Positions 35,281-49,300 of a DNA stretch of 64,000 bases are shown here, piece after piece; the first letter of the stretch is position 1; the number at the start of each line of letters is the position of its first letter. The translations under genes and the position numbers were made by a program. The notes below the pieces were generated by a model, which saw only the letters and a list, made by a program, of their open reading frames with translations, searched no databases and was not told where the DNA came from. Source of the DNA: Setophaga petechia (Eukaryota; Chordata; Aves; Passeriformes; Parulidae); NCBI GenBank assembly GCA_024362935.1, contig JANCRA010000001.1, positions 56,489,930 through 56,553,929 on the forward strand. The letters run 5' to 3'.

Positions 35281-35450
35281 CACTTAAGGATGTGTTTGAT
35301 TTTAGCTTTAGTAGGATTTAAGGATATGTTTAAAGTTAGGCACATACTTAAAATGCTATGCTGAATTTGGATGGAGGCAATCTCATGCTTACCTGAGCTA
35401 AAGTTAAAATTAAGCGGATGCTTAAGTATTTTGCTGAATACAGATGGAGT
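35281..35450 (+). mobile_element. Ancient sauropsid palindromic repeat, MITE-like
   Basis: The plus strand contains GTTTAAAGTTAGGCACATAC, then TTAAAATGCTATGCTGAATT. This matches an old repeat common in turtles, crocodilians and birds, whose arm reads CTTAAAGTTAAGCACGTGCTTAAGTGCTTTGCTGAATC. A diverged opposite arm (ACACTTAAGGATGTGTTTGA) lies at 35280-35300, so the element is palindromic as the family is. A second direct partial copy follows at 35388-35448 (GCGGATGCTTAAGTATTTTG, then CTGAATACAGATGG), ending like the first in GATGG. I do not recall the database name. It was probably moved by a DNA transposase long ago. Confidence 0.5.
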
Positions 35451-38400
35451 GCAGAACTGCATCCCAGTGATTACTCATAAGTGTCAGTATGTTCTCAATC
35501 CAGAAATTATCACTTTACAAATAAAATCTGAAGATATGCATATACATAATCAATGTATGTCTGAGTAGAATTTTGATGACCAGCTAATTACAATTCATGC
35601 AGACATAAATTAATAAGGGGATGAACACTACTCAAACTCAAACATATATCCCAAATTATTCACTTGGGTTGCACACAGAAGATAAAAATAGAACAGTAAA
35701 ACAAAATGGAAGCATAAGGACAAGCCATAATGACAAGCACAGCAAGAGTTTTTGCTTCCAGTTGAAGGCACCAATCTAAACCTCAGTGGGACCAGTTTAG
35801 TTGGCCTCAGGGCCTTATGCTAAATCTTACCTGGTTTCCAAAGGCTGGAATTATGTTAAGGGAACATTAATATGAACATCAAACTCACAAAAGCCAGAAC
35901 CAGGATTCTGAGGTTTTGCAGTTCAATGACATTGAGAATCTCAGAGATCTACTTGGAAATAGTCTAAATGTATGACTGCAACCAGCTTATGCTTTCTAAT
36001 TCCTCTGTCAGTTTTCAATATTAATTACCAAAATAAAACCACTGAAAAACAAGTTTGAAAACAACTACTTCAGTTTCATCTGTACCTAATATTCCTCCTT
36101 TCTGACTTAGCATTTGATGCAGAGCTTTACTTTTAGTTGGCTTGGAAGACTACTGTAGTCTGGAAAGACAGAGAAAATACCTTGTGAATTAGGTATGTAA
36201 AATCTTAGCTCATGACTGTCATATATTTCAGGAGCTCTACATATATTTTAAAAGGTTCCAAACTTAGACAGGACTAAAAAAGTTCAGAGAAATAAATCTA
36301 CCTAATCAGTAACTACAAATGCTGGGGATGAATACAGCAATAATTTGCTTTAAACTTCAGTGCACAGGTTCGAGAAAGGAAAATATTGCTTTCCCATTTC
36401 CATCTTCTCAATGACTACTCTCTGTCTTGCTACCCAGTAATTCTAACAGATCAGGGTGTTTGGCTTTTGCTGTGATGTATTTTTGATGTAGCTGTCTCTT
36501 AAGAAGGATACATCATCTATTGAGTAAAAAAATGGGAAAAAAATCCCAACAAAACAATGCAGTATATAATGATAGCATGTCCTTGCCATTTTAATTCCTG
36601 TGTTCCCAAAGCACAGCTCTAAACAAAGCATCTTAAAAAATGGATATCTGATATCCTGATCCATTACCTCTGTTGCCATCAATGGATGTTAAAATGATAT
36701 TCAAGATCTGTTATCATTAAACATTTTCCTACCTGATTTTTCCCATCTTATCTAGTCTGTTTTATGACAGAAACTATCCCACACCTCTGGCAATTCCATA
36801 CACTACCTCCTAGATTTCTTTTCTTTTTAGGACAGCATGACTGGCATATTGTGTTTCGTCACTAACTTGTGACTGTAGCATGGCCACACTACCTAGAGGG
36901 ACACAGACACGGTGGTGTTTTCTGTTCAGACCTAAATTCTTTTCCTTTCCATACACAACCTCCTACTGTGTTTTGCACTCCTTAGGGTTATCTGTTTCAT
37001 ACAATTAAACAGCAATTTTAGGCTCCTGCTTGTGTGAAAATGTCAAATTCAGGGCTTATTCAGGTGTGCATATATAGAGCAGTTCTCTCCACCAAACATT
37101 TTCATTACTTTTCAAATTACCAGCATGTTTTGATGAACAAATCTTGTTTTTAAAAGTCAGATGTGGTACATGCTAGACTAATGTAGACAACTGCATTACA
37201 ACTACAACTGAATCATTCTTTCAGGCATTCAATTTAGCAAGTTTACCCACTGAGTCTGAATTCTAGAGGCTGATTATCATTTTTTTAATCAAAGAATGCA
37301 GGTTTTAAAGACTGCAAAGTCAGTGCCCTGACATGTATTGCAGGCTTCCAGCAGGGAGGTATGAGTTACTCAACTGTTAAACATTTTTCTCATGAAGCCA
37401 AGCATGCAATTCAAGCAACTGCTATTGCAAATAGAAGACCTGGCTCTCCACAACCTGGTACATTTTAGGATCATCAGGCACCACTGTTATCTGGTGAGAG
37501 AGCTAAAATGCATACAGATGCTCAGGAATAGCCCTATTGAGTACTTCATTTTATAGGAGTATAATTCTTGGGTCATTTATTTAATAAGTTCTGTGTCACC
37601 ACTGAGGAGTCCTACCCGACCTAGTTGGCTTTTATATTAGCTAGCTATACAGTGGGTTTTGCTTCTGGTTGTAATCTAGGGATTGGAGATGTTGCTCCTC
37701 CCAGAACCAGAGTGGCTAAAGCCCATCATTTTATCAACCCCATTCATCTACCTGGATACCCTGTCAGCCATGTAAGGTATATGCTGGAAGATTATCTGCA
37801 TTTTAGTTCATGGGCTGTAAAGCCAAGACAATGACTAGCAAAGTCATATTTAATATAATTTGAAGAAGAAATTATGCTTCTTGTGCAATTGAGATGCGAC
37901 TAGTTATGTAATGAAGTCTGGATGTTAACACCAGCTGTCTGAGGAAAAAAAACACATGAGAAAAGGTGGACATAGAGGTGCAGTAGGCAGAGGATCTGCA
38001 TAAAAACCTCAGGAGCCATTCTCCAAACATTTCTTTCTGGGAAAAGATCCAGCACTACAATAAGTGACTTTTGCATGTCTGGGCTTAAATGTATGAATTC
38101 AGGAAAGGATAGACACATGAAGTAACAGAAAGAGTTACTGAGTATTTTAGCAATTCACATGAAATTTCCCAAATGCTATGAAGACATTGTCTGAGGCTTA
38201 TATCTTCCAATTGTGCATATCAGTACAATTCTGATTATGAGCTGATAATAGAAACTAAAATCCTGCCATGCAAGTGATCAGCATGGGCTAGATCTCTGAG
38301 GATCTCTGATATTCATGGCTCAAATTTCAAACACATAAAAATGTTGTTCATTTCAAAAATTATCATTTTGAGATGACAAAACATTGATCAGCAGATCGCC

Positions 38401-38856
38401 ACACATAAGACTTAATACAACTGAGGGAAAATTAATTTTCACCTTACTTTCTTCAGTATTTATTCTTTATTTAAATAAAATATGTTGTACCTTGCCTTCC
38501 AAAATTTGACCAAATAACTTGAAGTATGTCCCCCTTTAAAAATAAGGAAAAACATATCATCAACCCCTGAGAAGTGGAAGTTGAGAAATACATGCAAAGG
38601 TTCTTTACAACTTGTGCTGCCAGACAATTTGATACTCTGCTGTAGCAAAGGAGTCAAATGGACTTGTCTTCTCAGAATCCTCCATGTAAAACAGAGCAGC
38701 AAAGCGTGTGTTTAACCCAGAATGCGCTGTTCCCACTTTACTCCAGGATGAGCCATTTGCCAATTGAGTTCAGTCTCCTGCCTCCCACTTGCAAAAGGAG
38801 TTTAGTTGTCTCTAACAGCAATCTGCACTCTGATAAGGTTGCTGAGAGAGACCAGA

Positions 38857-38893
38857 AAAAAACAATAAACAAACAAACAAAAAACAGCAACAA
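38857..38893 (+). repeat. CAAA-type simple repeat
   Basis: AACAATAAACAAACAAACAA followed by more A-rich units; low complexity. Confidence 0.8.
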
Positions 38894-39734
38894 ACCCATT
38901 TGGTGAAGACCTTATACAGCGAATTTCTTCCACAGTCCTCAGTTTGGGCTGGCCTACCACCACCCCAGTGTGCAGTGACTCTTTGAACAGCCGTTCCTCC
39001 CTCTAGATTTCCAGTTTTTATCCCTGGCCATGCAAAAGTTCACAATTCCTTCCCTTCGCTTCCCAAACCCTCTTTCAAGTCTCCAGTATGTGGTCCAATG
39101 GATTGGATATGCTTTCAAGTGAGGCTACCTCCCCCTTTCAAATTCCTAGCTTAATTATGCTGGAGACAAGAGTGGCCTACAATAAAGACCTTGCTTCCAC
39201 TTCACAAGCCACCTGTTATCTTCCTCGCCAACCTGCCAACTCCTCTGCTGTTTCCCAGTCCTGCTGCTCGCCAGCCCACTGTGCCATCTGCACAGCAGGA
39301 ATTCAGAGATAAACTTACCAAGTGTTAGAAGTCTCAGCTTTGTCTCTGAGCCGGTGCTGCTTTGTGAGCAGAATAATTATTCTGGAATAAAAGTAAGTTT
39401 CATTTAAGTATAATGTCTGCATGGAAAACTACTCCAGAACCAGGGATAGCAAACTGATTTATTCTATTCTAGCTCTGCTGGTTTGCTTCCTCTTTTCTAC
39501 AGGGTCTGAGACTACCTGAAATTTTCCTACTCATACAAGTTGTACATGGATGTAACAATTACATTAATCTACAAAAATAATTAGAAAATTACTCAAAGTG
39601 GAATTTAAAAATTCACAGCAATTTTGGAGATCAATATTTGAAACATTTCTGAAACTGGGGAGAAGCTGAAATGCCAAAATCTGATTACTCAGAAGACTAT
39701 TAAAAGGCTTCGGAAGACTTCTTTCCCAAATGTT

Positions 39735-39783
39735 ATTAAAAACAAAACAAAAAACCCCCAAACCAAACAAAAAGAAAAAAAAA
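39735..39783 (+). repeat. A/C-rich low-complexity tract
   Basis: AAACAAAACAAAAAACCCCC and further A-rich units; the plus-strand frame at 39730-39987 begins in it and is not credible. Confidence 0.8.
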
Positions 39784-42624
39784 GCTACCAACCAGAGATC
39801 ACCACAGCCCAGAAACTGGACTGAGTACTATATGATAAACTGGAAGAGATTATTAGTTTTCAACCTGGGAAAAAAGTTCCACTTATCTGTTATGGTTAGT
39901 GGCACCTTGCCACAGAAGCTCAGCACCTTAGTTTCAGTTTCTGGTGCAAGGTACCACTGGACCATTATTGGCCCCAGTGTTGCATAGTGCTGGGTATGGC
40001 CTGACTACATAAAGTATAGAACAATTACCATCCCAGAAAATTCACAGTTGCAGCAAAGACCAAGAGAAACAGAATAACAGAAGATGGACAGATAAAATAA
40101 TACAAGGAAACCGTGAAGGGGATTAATTCACATGACACTAAGCAGTCATAGTACACCAGGAGCTTAATGCTTGTTACTTTAGATCAGAGAGTCTGGTAAA
40201 TGTTAACCTTAAGAATTAGCATAAAGCTTAAAGAGGATGGTCTGGACCATCAAAGTGTCTCTCACAAGCCTACAAGGCAGCACAGAAAAAAAATCATCTT
40301 CAATTCCATGCTGGAATATTGAAACTGTCATCATTCATCAATGGGAAGAATAGAAGTTGATCATTCTATTGTGAATCAGAGATGATAGAGGGAAAAAATA
40401 TTTCTTATTTTGTTTAATTCAGATTATTGTGGTATCTTGTCTAAACTGGTGCATTTGAACTATGCAAGCACTTTGCATGATAAACAGTAGAACTCTTTAT
40501 CAGCCTTGAATCATGATGCAGAAATGGGTAATTCACAGATAGTTTTGAAAGGGCTTTTGATTTAAATAACGATCTCCTGTTTTAGGTCAAGTGCAAAATC
40601 CTACTAAGTGCAAATCACAAGCAAACAACACTATCTTAAAACACCACAGATATATTCTATCTCATCCCAAAGAAAATAAATCAATAATTCAAAATATTGG
40701 CATTCTGGCAATGGAACACCTTGCCTATAACATATTCCTCCTCATGTGCCTTTTGGGGAAAGATTTTATGAAGCATATTTTAAAGTTTAACAAACCATTC
40801 TCATGTTTTTTGTTTTTTGCTAATTTTACAGGAAATATATGAAAGTCATTTTGAAACAAGAATACCTCTTGTGTGCAGATGCAAGCAAAGCTACAGGAAT
40901 CTTCTGGGCACACTCACTGTTTTATCCAGATTCAGAAGTTACATTATCTCTGTTGTCTTTTCTAATTAAATAAAATGCAATCACACATGACTCTGCAAGG
41001 TGATTTTCTTTCACGTGAAACATTCAGTAACAAAGATGTCTTTGTGCATGTCATGCTTTCTACTTCCCCACTTCTTGTCTGCATTTTAATCCAGGTTACC
41101 TTTTCTTCTTGGTAGTTCAGACTCTGTAGCCAGCTTTAATGACATAAGAATGCCATGATGCAAGCACAAAACCTACCATGGCTACCAACCTACCAGGAAC
41201 ATGGGTACTGTAAATAGCTGAGCTGGAGTTTAAAACAATTAAAAGAATGTGCACTGGGCTCAGTTGTGAAAACAACATAACTGAAGTGGCAGCACAGATT
41301 CATCATCAAATCCTCATTAGAGCAGGTATTTAACTACACAAACAAAGAGTATTGTCATGTCTCTGGACAATGTGTCTTTAACAAACTCACTCAGAACTTC
41401 ACATGGAACTTCAAGATTTTGAAGTTCAGCTTTGGTTTGTTGCAGAACAAAACCAAGAGATTCTACAATTGTGGAACTGAAATGGAATAAAATGCCTTGA
41501 ATGTATAAGCAAAGAGATTTCAACCTCACTTTTTCAACACCCTAAACAACACCCCCCTGCATGCTTGGTTTCCTGAGAGGGTTTGAATTTCTGTTTTTCT
41601 TGTCTAGTCTCCAGAGTAGATACTACCCTAGGTCTGAGAAATTTTTTTTGACAAAAATGCCATTGAAATTCATTTTGGGGGGAGGGGGGAAACATTTCAG
41701 CTGGAGAGCTTCAGGATTTGCCTGAAGTCAGCATGTATTTCTCAGTCATTTGTTCCCTGTTGAGGAAGGGGTGGCTTATATCTGCTAAAAACACTTTTCA
41801 ACAAGAACAGCACAGTAAAGCCAGTGCACCCTGTCCTGATGAAAATGTTTGCAGTGCAGCAGGAGACACTCCAACTCCTGAAATTCCATAAACTCATCCT
41901 TCTCAGCAACATCTGCCCATGACACTTTCCTACTTCCATAGAAGTAGCATTGCATGCTTACCTCACCCTTAACACCAAGAAAAACTAAAAAACAAGAAAC
42001 TCTTTTAAGGTCAGTAATTTAAAAGAATTTTTTTTTTAAAAATGGAGTTTTAGTTTCGACTTAATGATCAGGTGCCTCTCTAGGCATGAGACAACCTGAT
42101 TTATCTTGGTTCCCCAGGACTTCCACTGTCAAAGCTAGACAAAGTTCGACGTTTAATTTTGAGAACAAAAAAAATTTAAACAGAAAATAAAGTTTCCAAT
42201 TTTTTCTTGCTAACCTTTTAGTCCTCACAAGTGTTTTCAAACAGGCTAAAATAAGTTTACAGTTATTTTATTAAATAATAGGATTTATGCAGCTCTAAGG
42301 CCAAAGAGAAAACTTTTAGTAGATTAATTACTTGCCCCAGCTGCTTGCTACTTTAAATTGCTCTTAACATTCAATCTTACCTCTAAAGAATATAACTTCT
42401 AAACCTTGCATACAGAATGTGTAAAGCTTTGTTGCATTTTTCTGTTGCTTTCTGAGCTTTACCTCATTTTAACTATTTGAAATTGAGACTTTGCAATCTC
42501 TACCCTGTCCAATATTTTTCATAAAATATTTCCTAAAATTGATATAAAAAGTAGGAAAATACGTCATTTATCCAAATTATTTCATATTCTTTATTTGAAT
42601 AAAGAATGATTTTTTCTTCTGATT

Positions 42625-42700
42625 CTCTCCCCCATCCCAGTACAGGGAGGGAGTGAGCTGCTGGATGGAGTTAGACCACAACACTGAGCCAGAGGTGCCT
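42625..42700 (+). mobile_element. Possible avian endogenous retrovirus LTR scrap
   Basis: CTCTCCCCCATCCCAGTACA, then GGGAGGGAGTGAGCTGCTGG, then AGACCACAACAC parallels a motif found in many avian LTRs: a C-rich then G-rich stem, a GTGAGCGAGCGGCTG block, then TAAACCACAACA. Only about 75 bp is recognisable, and no second LTR or internal region was found. It would be a solo-LTR remnant. Recognition is from memory and weak. Confidence 0.3.
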
Positions 42701-45700
42701 GTTCAAATGTCTTTTTTAGTAGCTCAAGCCAGTACTGTTTTTTGAAACTTAATTCAGATAAATTTTGTCAAGGCCTTGGACTGTAAACAGGCTACCCTGC
42801 TGCTGCCATGTGCTTTTGGAATGCTGTGACCCAGACTGAACAATATTTCTGACGAGGCTGCATTGGTTATTTGTGAAGAAGCTTCATTAATTCTTTCTAA
42901 ATTGCTATATTATACTTTCCCTTTTCTGTTCACAACATTGATATTTAATAGCGCATGACAGCTCAGCCTTCCACCCAAGCTCAACAAAAATTCTGTCAAA
43001 TGTTCACTAATGTTAAAAGATGAAAAACTCTAGGGAAAAATGACCATGCAAAGAATTCTGTGATAAAATGCTTAAGGCTCAGACCATGCTCATCAATTTT
43101 CCTACTGTCAGATGCCTTCTGCAACCTCTGCCAGAGTAGGATTTTGCTTCATTGACTGCTAGATTCAACATTCTCTCTAATGTAACATAATCATCATTCC
43201 TGCAGGGACCTGATGGAGTCTTATGACTGCTACCAGGAGAGATGAGCTGACTACTAAGTTACTTAGGACTGAATTACCTCCTAGAATATCTTGGAAAAAA
43301 TAAATTGAAAAACAAACAAAGCACACCACAGAAAATTCTGCTCTGTATTTCACAGAGAAGTCACACCTTATCATTAGGAATCATGGAGATAAACAGTCTT
43401 AAGCCTCTACATGTCAGAAAGAATAGGATTTAAAAATATTTCTGTCTATTGCACTTTTTAATTTGTTTGATTAAGGACATTTCTGTTTAGTGGGAGGTAT
43501 TGTACAACTTCTAACTCTCCCTAACTCAGGGAATCCACTGAAAAATTCACTTACTTGACTCACTTGTGAAAGCCTTGAACTTTTCAGACATACTTCAGAA
43601 TGCTGGCTACTGCCTTTATTGATATTAATCCCTCCTCTAAAATGAGATACTGTATTTGAAAAATATCTGACGCAATCAGGTATGAAAGATAAAAGATCTG
43701 CAGTCTACTGATCACAAGTAAATATCTTAACGTAGAGACATTCAGAATTCCCAATATACTGGGCTCTTTGCACCAATTGCATATTCCCATGGCTTGGCAA
43801 TAAGCCTTTCCACTATACACAGCACTGCTTACCTCACAGCCTGAGGCATTAATAAATACCAGCAACACCAAAAATAGATTGGTGGGGAAAAAAAAGTTTA
43901 CAAACCTTTGAAATTCCAGGGGCCAGTGAATTAGAATCAAATTTTAAAAATAGGCAAATTAATTTTTTTATACCTTTCCAAGTTTTTTGACTCTTATTGG
44001 ACTTTATCCATTACAAATTAAGTTCCCTTCTGAACTGCCATTGTGTTCCATTTCTATGTCAGGCTTTTTCATCTAGCTCTTTCCTATAAAGAAGATTTCT
44101 GCAGGGTCAACCAGGCGTGCTTTTAAACTTTTTACAGGCAAAGGCTCTTGCAGGAATCCCACAAAGATACATCTATGTTATCTGATAAATCAGTGAGAAA
44201 AGCCAGAGTTTAAACCAAGTTTGTCACAGATGCCTCTTTACCAGTTATCATTGAACTCCAAAAATAACTCATTGAGGGAAGAGAGGATGATGAAGATTCA
44301 CAGCTAGCTAATGGCTTTTTTTTAAATAGGACATGCATTTTAAACTATAGGATTTACAAGCTATTATTAGCTAGAATATAGAAATAGCAATTCATAGTTT
44401 ATTTGTATGTTTGCTAAATTTGTGTTAGATAATTAATTTAAAGCATTTGACTTTTATCTATAGATTCAGTCTATGGATGCTTTAAAACAGTGAACAAGAA
44501 AAATAGCAGCCAGGATCTAGAAATATAAAGCAGTCATGGAACAAGATTGAAGTTTGCATCCACTTTTATGTCTTTTCTATTGCCAGGATATTTTAAATGA
44601 GGCTGTGTTTCATCCAAGCATCAAAATAAGAGAATGAACTCTCTCTAGATTGCAACTCTCATTGCATTTATTTTAAATAAAGATGCATAACAGTAAGCAA
44701 TTATTTTCTGAATGTCTCCAGTGGCTGAACTGTTAACAGAATTAGGATATTTTTGTTTTGTTTGGTGAAACTTTCAAAGTACAGAAAAACTTAGGTGTTT
44801 ATCTAATGGTATTTTGAGCAATCTATAAACCTTAATTCCCACATGAAAAAATATAACAATTGAAACTTCATGGGTTTTCCTAAAATACCCAGGGCTTAGA
44901 CTGTGTTTTGACATGCCAAATTATTATTAAAGTCTGAGTTTTTACTTTCAGTCTTTGGTTGATTTTGTGAACACATTAGTTTAATTCACCATTTTTAATG
45001 TGTAGAATGCAGACTTTCTGGGGCAGGAGATGCCTATACTCACATGTAGGTACAGCAGCTATCTGCGCAAAAATTACTGTGACTGTTACCAAACTCTTCC
45101 ATCTCTCAGCTTCACTCTTTGTCACTTCTAATTCAGCTTTCACCCTATCTTAGCTCCTCTGGACTGCTGCAATTTTACTTTAGCTTACCTATGTAAACTA
45201 GGTTTAACTAACACACCATGACAGTGCTCATCTTAATTTCCTCTTGCAGATACGTACTTGGGCTACCTCAGGGCTTGTTAAGAGCTTTCAAATGCAAGAA
45301 TTCTGGTTTTGTAATCGAAATAGTTTAGAAATTCTTAGTCCATCTCTTTTGTTTCTACTGGTTTGTGAAATTCGTGTTTTCACTTCATTTTTATTGATTT
45401 ATATGTTGCTGCAGACATAGGATTTGGGACACTGAAATTTGTTTTCTTTTCTCAGACCTCTTTTTCTCAGCAAAAGGAGGTCTGTTACTCTTCTTAATAG
45501 TGCAGCTACTGCTGGTAGCACACTTCCAGTGCCAAGCAGCCAATGTAAGGTGCAATGATTCATGGTATAGAAATAGCTATTGAATCAGCAGTAGTTGTAC
45601 TTTTGGTGTCAGGTTCAACAGCAACAACAGAACCAATCCCTGTTAACCCACAGAAATGGAACTGGTCAGTGCCAGACATGGAGTATTTTTTAGAATTCAT

Positions 45701-46322
45701 TTGTTGTGTATCACAGCCACATTTTCAAACCTGGTTGTTTAAAATGAAAAATAGATTCTTCACTATCTTTCATTAAAGTATTGTGAAACACCCTTCTATA
45801 CTTTAAACAAAGATACTTATTTAGCAAGTAGTTCCATATAGTTGTAAAACCATGCATTTTATTTACTAGAAATGTACCAGAGAGACTGTGAATAGAGAAG
45901 AATATGTCTTCTGAAAGTGCACCCACAAAGGTTTGCTTTTCAGGGTTGATATTACAAGTAATTAATTAGCTTGACATTTAATGAATGACATTTCTAAGGA
46001 CTGCTAAAGCTGGATTAACAGGCAAACAGAACAACCTTTTTTGTTTAGAGAAGGTAGCAGCATTGTTGCACATTTTATGTAAAGTGATTTTGCAAACTGA
46101 TGTTGAAGACATCTACATTCATTAAATACTTGAAATAAAAATGCTTTCTGTTAACTGAGTTTCTGGTGCTGTGAGCTTAGTACAAGCTCTGATAAGAGTT
46201 GCTGTGGCAAATATGAGCAGGGCCATACTAGACAGACTAAACTGACCCTCAATTAAAAATGTGTGTTTTTTCCAAGCAAGTTTAAAATCATAAACAATTC
46301 AGACAGCATTTCCCATTTTTCT
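42701..46322. other. Unique non-coding DNA, no supported gene
   Basis: A 118-codon minus-strand frame (43584-43940) is hydrophobic and AT-driven, with no family resemblance. A splice-like block at 45456-45544 is discussed in the findings. No repeats recognised. Confidence 0.6.
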
Positions 46323-46362
46323 AAAGAAGGGAAAAGAAAAAAAAGAAAAGAAAAGGAAAAGG
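46323..46362 (+). repeat. 40-bp pure purine (GA) tract
   Basis: Every base from 46323 to 46362 is A or G (AAGAAGGGAAAAG and similar units). Such mirror-like purine tracts can form triplex DNA; here it is more simply a degenerate simple repeat. Confidence 0.9.
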
Positions 46363-49300
46363 CAGATCTGTTGAAATTATATGTTCTTAAGCTTTTACTA
46401 GGCTTTAGAATTTAATTTTATATTGGCAAGAAACTCTTGGAAGGATCAGGAATGCAAGTGTTAGCCTGGTTATCCAACCCAGAGGATATGCTTGTTTACA
46501 TGCAACACATTTCAAGGGCACTTAGAAAACCACAGTAATTCAAGAAATACATCTGAAATTTGGTCTCATTTCCTGCTTATATTAAGAATGAAATTAAGTG
46601 TTTATGTCATGATAGTCTCATCAGCTTTATTTTTGTGCATTAGAAATCTGGAAATCTCTTCCAAGTGCCTGTAATATCACCCTCATTCACACAGTTCAGC
46701 TGCTGGGTTAGCACACCCACACCTCACCAGGGAAGAGAATGGAGTCTTCAACCCGAATGGAAGAAATCTGGTTATAAATAGAGTTCCCATTTAGCACCTT
46801 TTCCTTTTTTTTCTAATTTCTGATGGGTTTTATTTCACTGCTTAAACACAGATAAGGCAGAACTACAAAGGTATCCTGCTTAAAAAGAAATGTGAGCAAA
46901 GCCACTGACTCTTTTATTTTCCTAATGCAATTAATGCCATCAGTGATGACATGGTCTAGTGAATCAATTATCTTGAAACAATATTAGCATGTACACAAAA
47001 GTTTGGTTTAGTTCTGGAGTATGGAAGAAAAATAAATTAAATGCTAGAACGAGTGAAAACAGTATCAAATGTCCTGTCTTCTATATTCCTAAGATTTTTG
47101 GAACAAAAGGACACATATTCCTTTTGCTCTCTCATTCCTTCCTTTACTAATTCCTTTTACAATCTAAAAGAAAGGGACAATGACCCCATAAATTAAAGGG
47201 AAAATCATTTTTTCAAAGATACATTATACTTTTCAAGAAAATTTTCATTTCTAAAAAAAGAGAAAATCTTAGTAAAATCAACAGCCCACATTCACAGCAG
47301 TCTTGAATGAGTAGAAACACAAACTCAGAAATAAATTATTATAGGGTTTTCCATTGCAGTGTACAACTAGTGCTTGCAAATAATCAAAATATGCCACTAC
47401 AAGGGCTCACCTCCACCAAAGCATGATTTGTTTTACAAAAAATAGAGTTTTTATTAGCATACATCTCAATACTTTGGTGGTCCCTTACTATCATTGCACT
47501 AGCATAGGGACATTGACAGAAGACAGCCCTGAAATTTCCAGTTCAGAAAAGACACTTCAAAAGTGTCTTCACTGACACTCATTGACATCTCTCCTACTAC
47601 ATCTCTTGTTGGCCCCTGCTACTCCCTACATCTGATCCCACAGTTGATATTCTCCCTTCAACTCCTTGTGTGGCTGATCCCCTCTTAGCTGATGCAGCTC
47701 ATTTCCAGCCTCCCAACAATACCCTGTTTCACAGCCTTTCTTTATTTCAGTCATATAAACCTTTCCATTAAAGAACTCGCTTTCTGCCCACAAGGCACTT
47801 CCATGGGCCTATTTTATTGTAGTGAAAATGCAAACAACAGGGAAAAGAATCTTGTACACACATGAACGAATTATGCTCCGTCAGAAAAAGCCCTTTGAAC
47901 TGCAGTTTCTCTCTCTTCTTCCCCAGCCCTTGCCACCATGGGTTATTTTTCAAATGTGCTTTCACAGCAACTCTTCATTGAAGTGAATGGTACCACTTTT
48001 GGACCTTGGTATTTGTGCAGTAATTACTATTGTTCAGCCCTGTGTTTAATAGGCAAGTGAGAGGACTTCTAAAAATATAGCAGCCCTCATAAAGATTGCT
48101 TACAAATCCCTTCAGAAATGCAAAGCTGTGGTCCCAAACAAACCCTGTTCCATTCAGCACTTTTCTGTTCAGCTGTAGCGCAAAAACACAAGATAAAAAA
48201 GCAGCAATACTGGATCACAAGAAACAGAGGAAAGGAATAAAGACTGGAGTTCAAACAACTAAGGCCTTGGTTGGGAGAGTGAAAGTCTGTTTTATCACTG
48301 CTGCAAACTGTTCTCTTTTCAATTGCGTCAAAATCAAGAGAACTCTAATTTGCTCTAAACAGCTTTTGATTTTATCAACAAAGCATCAAAAGGCCTGAGC
48401 AATACAATCTTTCATAAAGGTCAGATTGTTTTCATGTCTTAGAAAGCAAAATCTCCTCACCTTTTTTTTTATGATTCAAACTTTATTTGAAAATACACCA
48501 TTTACTTACGGTGCTACAGCTCTTTTTTCTCCTTTTCTTTCTGCAAATCTTATTTCCAGCTAACACTGTCCTTTATGAAATGAAAGAGTTTACATGTTTT
48601 CACTTTGAAAAAAGCTCCATCAGTTCTCTATCTTCATGTTACTAAATAAATATGGTCTTTGTGGGGTTTTTTTGATAGATGCATAAGCATGAACTGGATG
48701 AATAGAGAAAGAAAAATAAACAGTTCCAAAGTTTCCTGTTGTAGAATGGAAGTGAGCCATCATAAAACATAGCCCCCACAAATTGTGCTAAATGGTTTGA
48801 AATTACACTTGTAATAGTGTTAATTACCAATAGCCCAACTATTTTAGGAGAACATAATTGAAAACCAATTATGCTGGAATCTAAAAAGGGTAACATCTCT
48901 TCATCTGACACTATTTGTCTTCTTTTTGATGGAAAAAAAAATGTAATTTCTCTTACACAATAAGGAAGAAAATAGGTGAATGTACCTGAAGCAGACAGGA
49001 CTAACTTGACTGTTTCTTAAAAACCCATTTATACTGAAGAGCCAAATTGAATCCCAGTCTTGATTTTCTCCATTCTATCCAGGTGTGATTAACTATAGGT
49101 CAGCTAAAATGGTGATGGAAAAGAGAATTAGAACAAGGCTTAAGCTTCTGCTGGAGCTCAGCAACTTGCCAATGTCCCTTTGGAGAGGAAGAAAGGGTGC
49201 AGATGTTCTTATACTGAGTGAGCTCAAGAGAGAGAGTGATTCTGCAATCCCCACATTTAGTGATGAGTCTGAGCAACATGCAAAGACCTCCAGCTTTTGG

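Larger units (their letters stand above)
35451..42624. other. AT-rich unique non-coding DNA, no gene seen
   Basis: Seven kilobases without recognised transposon or exon. Holds CAAA-type simple repeats (about 38857-38893), an A/C-rich stretch (about 39735-39783), a 10-bp near-perfect tandem pair GATCTCTGAG/T (38291-38310) and a G6AG6 run (41677-41689). Open frames are all below 90 codons and unassigned. Confidence 0.65.

Noticed and set aside
41677..41689. Possible G-quadruplex in G6-A-G6
   Set aside because: Only two G runs with a one-base break; loops needed for a typical four-run quadruplex are lacking.
43584..43940. 118-codon hydrophobic minus-strand frame as a membrane protein
   Set aside because: The hydrophobic residues follow from AT-rich codons; no family match, no supporting splice or promoter signals.
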